A DNA stretch of 64,000 nucleotides from Kangsaoukella pontilimi (GTDB lineage Bacteria; Pseudomonadota; Alphaproteobacteria; Rhodobacterales; Rhodobacteraceae): the NCBI RefSeq assembly GCF_009830125.1, contig NZ_WUPT01000001.1, positions 434,001 through 498,000 of the forward strand, read 5' to 3'. Position numbers and translations under genes: made by a program. Of the stretch, positions 59,059 through 64,000 are shown piece after piece (position 1 is the stretch's first letter; each line of letters opens with the position of its first letter). The notes under the pieces were generated by a model. That model saw nothing but the letters and a program-made list of their open reading frames with translations. It searched no databases and was not told where the DNA came from.

Positions 59059-60513
59059 TCAGGCGACGAGGTCGCGAAGATTGGCCGCTACGCGGTCGGG
59101 AAATTTCCGGCGCAGGCTTAGCCAACGCTCGGCCTGCTTCGCCCGGTCGAGCCTGTCCGTGAGCAGTTCCCATTGCTGAGACACGCGCGTCAGGCCCTCG
59201 GCCGGAGGGACGACACCGTCGAGCACAAGGCGAAGCCACATGCCGAGGGTCGAGAAGAAAGCACCGCGATCGGCGATGTAGAGGTCGGGAATGGCATTGG
59301 CGAGCGACGCCCGGTGGGTTTCGAGAAATGCGTCGCCGTAAATCGCGCGGATGTCCGGGTCGCGGTAATGCTCGTCGCGAAACGGATCGAAGAACCCGTC
59401 GGCCTGTCTGACTGCATCCGTCGAAACCGAGGATGACACCGCGAAGAGGGCGAAGGCTTTGGCGACTGCCGGCATCTCCGTCCGGCTGACAACCGAATAG
59501 GACCATCCCCAGTTGAAGCAAGGCAACGCGGCTGGGGTGTTCGGACCGTCGCCACCGGGAATCACCGCGTGGGACAGGCGGCCGTGAAGCGGTTTGCCCG
59601 GCTGGTTCATGAGCTTCTGCGCGCCCCCCCAGCCGAACGTCATGTAGATCGGCAGAGTCTGGAAACTCTGCCAGTTTCCGCTGAGGCCACGGTGACTCGA
59701 TGCATCGGGTGCGAGGAAGGGCGACAGCGCGAGCATGTCTTCGAGCGCTTCTACGCCCGCGTCACCCGCGATCTGCGGGCGAAATTCGGGAGAGAAGGGC
59801 CAGACCCCTTTCGCGAGAAAGCGCAGCCAGAATTCCCATTCCACATAACCGGGGGCCCTTGGGAGAAGTGCCCCGAAGGCATCCCCCGGCGAAGACGATA
59901 CATATGCGACCTGCCGGTCGAATTCGCCCCAGCTTTCAGGTGCCGCAAAGCGCGCGCCATACGCATCCTCATAGCCATCCGCGATCGCCCGATCCTCGAG
60001 AATGTTTCGGTTGAGGAAGACCAGATACGTGTCCCCATCCGTCTGATATCCATAATGTTTTCCGTCGAAGCTGTCCCCTTCGCTATAGATCGCGGCGGCA
60101 GACGGGGGAACGCGGCCAGGCAGTTCGATATCGTCCATCGGGACGAGGGCACCGGCAGCCACGAGGTCGGGAATGTCATAGGTCGCTGGAAGTGCGAAGT
60201 CGTACCGATGCACCTCTTCGAGATGTGCGATCAGGACATTCGACGCCACATCGTGTACGCCGGCCGGATCGAGCTCGACATCGATACCGGTCAGGTCGGT
60301 GAATTGCCGTGCCACGGGAACGAGATTGGCCGCGCTGCCGGCGGGCAAGACGATCCGCAACGGTCTTCCAATGGCCTCCGGCGCGCCACGCACGAGATCA
60401 GCGATCGCGAAATGCGTCCCATCCCTCATTTCGGCAAAGGCCGGGGTGCAGAACGAGGCAAGGCCTGCCCCCAATAGCGTGCGGCGCGAAAGCGTAGTCG
60501 TCGGTTCCGGCAT
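59059..60513 (-). CDS. Tat-exported ABC-type solute-binding protein without a transporter
   Basis: A 484-aa extracellular solute-binding protein (sugar/polyamine-type SBP fold). A twin-arginine signal is at residues 5-27 (LSRRTLLGAGLASFCTPAFA). The mature part has LRIVLPAGSAANLVPVARQF, VASNVLIAHLEEVHRYDFAL, YGYQTDGDTYLVFLNRNIL and DPFRDEHYRDPDIRAIYGDA, typical of cluster D SBPs. No permease or ATPase gene is adjacent; instead a kinase follows and a membrane kinase diverges. It may present a ligand to the membrane kinase. The divergent gap of 105 bases is shared with that gene. Confidence 0.88.
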   Translation of the reverse strand: MPEPTTTLSRRTLLGAGLASFCTPAFAEMRDGTHFAIADLVRGAPEAIGRPLRIVLPAGSAANLVPVARQFTDLTGIDVELDPAGVHDVASNVLIAHLEEVHRYDFALPATYDIPDLVAAGALVPMDDIELPGRVPPSAAAIYSEGDSFDGKHYGYQTDGDTYLVFLNRNILEDRAIADGYEDAYGARFAAPESWGEFDRQVAYVSSSPGDAFGALLPRAPGYVEWEFWLRFLAKGVWPFSPEFRPQIAGDAGVEALEDMLALSPFLAPDASSHRGLSGNWQSFQTLPIYMTFGWGGAQKLMNQPGKPLHGRLSHAVIPGGDGPNTPAALPCFNWGWSYSVVSRTEMPAVAKAFALFAVSSSVSTDAVRQADGFFDPFRDEHYRDPDIRAIYGDAFLETHRASLANAIPDLYIADRGAFFSTLGMWLRLVLDGVVPPAEGLTRVSQQWELLTDRLDRAKQAERWLSLRRKFPDRVAANLRDLVA

Positions 60514-60618
60514 CTCAGGATTCTCCTAGCCCCTGGCGCCGCAACAAAACCGACAAGCTTTAACTCATGGTAAATCCGGACCGGTCCATTGTGTGAAATG
60601 CCTGGAACCGGGGGACAA

Positions 60619-62499
60619 ATGCGGTCGATCTCGATCAGAACAAGCATCAGCCTGCTGCTGTTGCCGCTCGCTCTTGTGATGGGACTGCAATCGCTCGAGC
60701 GTGTCAGCCATCTGCACAATTCGGCGCGGGTGTTTCTCGATCTCGGGGCGCGCGTTGAAACGACGATCCAGGATATTCAGCGGTTGTCGAACGCCACGCG
60801 CCGCGTCGAATTGATCGAGCAGGATCTGTTGGCGGCCATGGACCTTGCGGAAATCGCAAGGATCCGGGCCGATATCGACGATGTCCTCGGCGAGATATCC
60901 TCGGTTTCTCGGACGTTGCGATCGTCGGACTCGACTGGAGCGGAGCTTGGCAATCGTCTTGCCGGTCTGCAGTTGGCACTCACCGAACAACTCGACGGTT
61001 ATGAAACCGCCATAACCCTTGCCAGTCGCATGGCCGACTTGAAACGCGCCCTTGCAAGCGACGCGACGCGATTGCGCGGTCTGGTTCTTCCGTTCGAAGC
61101 CGACCTGCTGACCAGTCAGCGGGACGGCGTCGGCGCGGGTGACGATTTCGAGCGACGCTTCCGGTTCCGCATGCAAATGGCCGCGCTTCTTGACCGCATC
61201 GACGACCTCGGCACAGCCGAGACCGCGCCACACGCACTGGAAGTTCTGACAGACCTCGGTCAGATCCTGAACGGCAGCGTCCGCGCGTTGTCACGATTGC
61301 CAGGCACTGCTGCAAAGGGTCCCATCGCAGAAATCCTTGGCGACATCAGGGTGCGCGTGTCCGGGCCTGACGGGCTTTTTCAGATGACCGAGCGTATGAT
61401 TTCTGTGCAGGCAGGCGCCAGAAAAAGCGAAGCGGAAGTGTCCGTCGCGATTGCCGCCGTGGGGTCTGTTCTCGCGCGCTATGGTGAAGCCAGCCAGACA
61501 GATATCGCCGAGGTCTACACGAAGGCGGCGTCCGACGCGCGGGGGCAGATCTTCGACGAGATCATCCTGAATGCCGGCATCGGTCTGGGCATCGTGCTGG
61601 CCGTGTGGCTGATCTTCACAAAGCGCATCAGCGGTCGGCTTGAGCGTCTGACCGATGAGGTTTTGCGTATCGCCAAGGGCGATCTTGCCCCCCTCAGAAT
61701 CAAAGCGGGTAATGACGAACTGGGCCGGGTCACCGAAGCGCTGGAGGTCTTTCGGACGAACGCGCGCGAGCTGAGGCGATCAAACGAGGATTTGGCTCAA
61801 TTCGCCTATGCCGCGTCGCATGATCTGCGCTCTCCCCTCCGGGCGATAAGCGACCTCGTCGAATGGACGATCGAGGACCACGCCGAGGGATTGCCTGAAG
61901 CGGCGCTTGAAAATCTCGACCTGATCCGCGGTCGGACCGACCGGCTGTCTCAGCTTCTCAGCGATCTGCTGGACTATGCCCGCGCCGGGGCGACCGGCTA
62001 CAGTGCGACCTCTGTCGATCTCGAGACCATGTTGATCGACATTCGTGACATGTTGGGTGATGACCACGATGTGACCTTGCTGTTCGAAGGCGATCAACAG
62101 GTCTGGGTGCCAGAGACGCCGGTGCGCACCATTCTTCTGAACCTCGTCAGCAACGCAATAAAGCACCATGATCGCGACGCGAAAATGGTGCGTGTCACCT
62201 CGCGTTTGATGGACAACCGCCTCCTGCTCGAGGTCGAGGATGACGGGCCCGGCATACCGATCCAGTACCAGGACCAGATCTTCGAGTTGTTCAGCACGCT
62301 TCAAAGCCGCGACCGGGTCGAAGGCAGTGGGCTGGGGCTTGCCATGGTCGAGCGTCTGATCGGTCAGCTGGACGGGCAGATCGAACTTGTCTCAAACCCC
62401 GAGCAATCAAGGGGTTCGGTCTTCATCCTTCGTATACCGATTTCTCCTATGCCGGTTGATGAGAGTAGAACACCTTCAATCGGGGAAGCCGCAGCATGA
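60619..62499 (+). CDS. Membrane histidine kinase with large periplasmic helical domain
   Basis: A 626-aa kinase with TM1 at about residues 7-23 and TM2 at about 314-334, enclosing a periplasmic domain of about 290 residues that is nearly all heptad-like helix. A HAMP segment follows (337-390), then His401 in FAYAASHDLRSPLRAISDLV, N-box LLNLVSNAIKHH, G1 EDDGPGIPIQYQ and G2 GSGLGLAMVERLIGQ. ATG 60619 with GGGGGACAA upstream was preferred over 60589. The H-box is of the phytochrome-like/HWE-distinct type paired with Rcp1-like receivers. It overlaps the first response regulator (ATGA). Confidence 0.92.
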   Translation: MRSISIRTSISLLLLPLALVMGLQSLERVSHLHNSARVFLDLGARVETTIQDIQRLSNATRRVELIEQDLLAAMDLAEIARIRADIDDVLGEISSVSRTLRSSDSTGAELGNRLAGLQLALTEQLDGYETAITLASRMADLKRALASDATRLRGLVLPFEADLLTSQRDGVGAGDDFERRFRFRMQMAALLDRIDDLGTAETAPHALEVLTDLGQILNGSVRALSRLPGTAAKGPIAEILGDIRVRVSGPDGLFQMTERMISVQAGARKSEAEVSVAIAAVGSVLARYGEASQTDIAEVYTKAASDARGQIFDEIILNAGIGLGIVLAVWLIFTKRISGRLERLTDEVLRIAKGDLAPLRIKAGNDELGRVTEALEVFRTNARELRRSNEDLAQFAYAASHDLRSPLRAISDLVEWTIEDHAEGLPEAALENLDLIRGRTDRLSQLLSDLLDYARAGATGYSATSVDLETMLIDIRDMLGDDHDVTLLFEGDQQVWVPETPVRTILLNLVSNAIKHHDRDAKMVRVTSRLMDNRLLLEVEDDGPGIPIQYQDQIFELFSTLQSRDRVEGSGLGLAMVERLIGQLDGQIELVSNPEQSRGSVFILRIPISPMPVDESRTPSIGEAAA

Positions 62500-62963
62500 G
62501 CAGACGTGGGGATCGTGTCACCTTCCTGATTGTCGATGATGACGATGTAGCGATCATGGGAATGAAACGCGCGATCCGCAAACTAGACCTCGCCAACCCG
62601 GTCGAAGTGGCGCGAAACGGCGTCGAGGCGCTTGAAAAACTGCGCGATGGTGGCGCTGACGGGATCGAGAAACCCTATGTGGTGACGCTTGATCTGAACA
62701 TGCCACGGATGGGCGGTCTTCAGTTTCTGGAAGAGATCCGGAAGGATTCGTCTTTGCATGACGCGGTGATTTTCGTCGTCACCACAAGCGACGCGCCGAC
62801 CGATATTGCTGCCGCATATGCGAAGAATATCGCGGGCTACATCGTCAAGGACAACGCTTACGAAACGCTGAAATCCGCGCTCGGCATGCTCAAGGCCTAC
62901 ATGATGGTCGTCCGCCTGCCGGGCTCGACACCGCCGAGACTCATGGAATTGAGAGTTGTTTGA
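62496..62963 (+). CDS. Single-domain response regulator (Rcp1/CheY-like)
   Basis: A 155-aa lone receiver. The acidic pocket is IVDDDDVAIMGMKRAI, the phospho-acceptor Asp66 is in VVTLDLNMPRMGG, the switch Thr in FVVTTSDAP and the Lys in AGYIVKDN. About 20 residues follow the receiver. No output domain, so it is a phosphotransfer or protein-binding intermediate. It starts inside the kinase stop (ATGA), strongly implying that it is that kinase's partner. Confidence 0.92.
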   Translation: MSRRGDRVTFLIVDDDDVAIMGMKRAIRKLDLANPVEVARNGVEALEKLRDGGADGIEKPYVVTLDLNMPRMGGLQFLEEIRKDSSLHDAVIFVVTTSDAPTDIAAAYAKNIAGYIVKDNAYETLKSALGMLKAYMMVVRLPGSTPPRLMELRVV

Positions 62964-63007
62964 TTTTCTCAGGTGCAGCCGGATTTCGCCGGAAGAAAGG
63001 AGACAGA

Positions 63008-63712
63008 ATGACGGACCAGATCGCCCAGAATAGTCAGGAAGTACGACCCAGCCCGCTCAGCACGGCGGCCATCCGCGCAGTCATTCTCGACGATAACGCT
63101 GTCGACCGTCGCCGCATCCAGCGACTCTGCCGCGAGGCCGATATCGAGATCTCCTTTACCGAGGTGTCGACCATCGCCGAATTCGCATCGAAGATCGACC
63201 AGGCCGTCTATGACCTGTTCTTTCTGGACTACCGGCTGGTTCAGGGGGATGGATTGATCGCACTCGAAATGCTGAAGCGCCATCCGAACCAGAAGCGTGC
63301 GGCGTCGATCATGGTGGCGGGGGAAGGCCAGATACAGGTTGCCATCGACGCCATGAAAGCGGGGTGCCGTGACTTCCTCATCAAGGACATGATGGGCCCC
63401 GACATGATGTCCCGTGCGGTCCTGGGCGCGCTCAGCCGATCTGCTGCTGCTCCCGAGGAACCCCAGGAGCCGTCGGCGCTTCAGGTGGCGCTGGCGCGCT
63501 TCGCCATCGGTTCTGGCGCCGAGATGCGCACGATCCTGTCGTCCATGTTGCGCCATACGCGTGGGCTCCGTCACAAGGCAGTGTCGCCCGACCCCATCCT
63601 GCCGGAAGACCTCGACCGGCTTGAGGCGAATTCCACGCGGCTCTGGGAGTTTCTCGAAGAATTTCAGTCCTACCTCGCCGGGTTCAATTCTGAAAAGCGC
63701 CGCCTGCACTGA
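63008..63712 (+). CDS. Response regulator with unknown C-terminal helical domain
   Basis: A 234-aa protein. The N-terminal receiver (residues 22-140) has AVILDDNAVDRRRIQRLCRE, acceptor Asp74 in LFFLDYRLVQGDG and Lys in FLIKDMMGPD. The switch position usually Thr/Ser reads Ala in SIMVAGEGQ, so the conformational switch may be altered. The C-terminal part (about 150-234) is helical, with RFAIGSGAEMRTILSSMLRHTRG and DDLDRLEANSTRLWEFLEEF-like sequence; I recognise no DNA-binding or enzymatic output. ATG 63008 follows AAGGAGACAGA. It lies 44 bases downstream of the first regulator. Confidence 0.85.
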   Translation: MTDQIAQNSQEVRPSPLSTAAIRAVILDDNAVDRRRIQRLCREADIEISFTEVSTIAEFASKIDQAVYDLFFLDYRLVQGDGLIALEMLKRHPNQKRAASIMVAGEGQIQVAIDAMKAGCRDFLIKDMMGPDMMSRAVLGALSRSAAAPEEPQEPSALQVALARFAIGSGAEMRTILSSMLRHTRGLRHKAVSPDPILPEDLDRLEANSTRLWEFLEEFQSYLAGFNSEKRRLH

Positions 63713-64000
63713 TCTTCATGCCGGAACTGGCAAAGTGCGGGCGCGCGTTCTCGTCTGCTGACCCTCGGCGCGGCTCGTCTTGGGTCGCTCCGCCCGGACC
63801 GACAGAGCGAACTGTCTGGAACGATCGAACATCGCTCTTGCGCAGGGGACCATCTTCACGTTCTCCGACGATAAAACGCCTGCTTGCTCCCGAACGGATC
63901 CGCTCTAACCTGCGCATGGCACTGCAGCGCCTGGCGTGAAGGTCTTCTCTGGCAGCCGGTCAGGTCATCTTTTCCGCACAAGAATGGTGCGTGGTGCGGG
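63713..64000. other. Window end, no recognised gene
   Basis: Only short frames are open and none has recognisable protein sequence. The next gene presumably begins beyond the window. Confidence 0.5.

Noticed and set aside
59059-60513. Part of a complete ABC uptake operon
   Set aside because: Both flanks were read; no permease or ATPase gene is present within the window.
63713-64000. Short overlapping frames at the window end
   Set aside because: No ribosome site or recognisable protein sequence in either strand.

Overview
The window is a 64 kb stretch of a GC-rich alphaproteobacterial chromosome, most likely a Rhodobacterales member (Roseobacter/Rhodobacter group). The supports are gene order and families typical of that order: ftsY-DMT-yciB, glyQ-DUF6446-glyS followed by a PEP-binding protein, ctaD/DUF2244, carA with a YqeY-like gene, lipB, PntAB, a SAM-II riboswitch before metZ, and small families such as DUF6494, DUF6505 and DUF6446. 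Assignments rest on reading motifs and on memory of families; no database search was run. There is no prophage, CRISPR array or intact insertion sequence.

Layout. 1-2.9 kb: proton-translocating transhydrogenase pntA (5' end missing) and pntB, ending in a strong terminator. 3.2-7.6 kb (minus): a compact seven-gene operon DUF6494 - Mrp/NBP35 ATPase - ligase-fold protein - small membrane protein - DUF6505 - hydroxyisobutyrate-dehydrogenase-like enzyme - RluE-like pseudouridine synthase, with a divergent secreted monoheme cytochrome c. 8.7-12.3 kb: EamA transporter, tRNA-Pro(CGG), a gene remnant, a GT25 glycosyltransferase and a GlcD-like FAD oxidase. 12.5-20.8 kb: purD, xseA, a secreted protein, an orphan NuoE-NuoF fusion (formate dehydrogenase beta type), ftsY with a perfect (Pro-Glu)18 tract, another EamA transporter and yciB. 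20.8-28.4 kb: homocysteine methyltransferase, PilZ protein, GST, agmatinase, SAM-II riboswitch-metZ, glutamine amidotransferase, folE2 and DUF6151.

28.3-40.4 kb: TrkH, a catalytically degenerate trypsin-like protein, glyQ/glyS, a PPDK-like protein with a worn ATP-grasp half, a SleB-type wall hydrolase and glmM. 40.4-48.3 kb: two tandem EamA transporters, ilvC, tandem Lrp regulators, a class V aminotransferase, a UbiH-family monooxygenase, a HAD nucleotidase and a GntR regulator. 48.3-55.1 kb: a glycosyltransferase remnant, carA, YqeY, DUF2244, a small CtaD-echo membrane protein, ctaD, transglutaminase, lipB and tRNA-Leu(GAG). 55.1-58.2 kb: a polytopic membrane protein, a prepilin-peptidase-like protein without its catalytic aspartates, and rpe. 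58.3-63.7 kb: a signalling island with a soluble histidine kinase and a Tat-exported solute-binding protein on one strand and a membrane kinase plus two response regulators on the other, with no transporter or recognisable output domain.

The most interesting leads are: (1) the binding-protein/kinase/receiver island; (2) the DUF6494-Mrp-ligase-DUF6505-cytochrome cluster, whose ligase has lost its adenylation residues; (3) the pseudo-prepilin-peptidase plus membrane protein pair; (4) a family of structured repeats at gene ends (GGAGTATTT ... AGAAGAA and a GGGATATTT variant), found at eight places, two of them long palindromes; (5) a stop-to-stop three-way-junction palindrome between trkH and the pseudo-protease; and (6) several paralogue-like genes with lost catalytic residues (pseudo-protease, PPDK-like).
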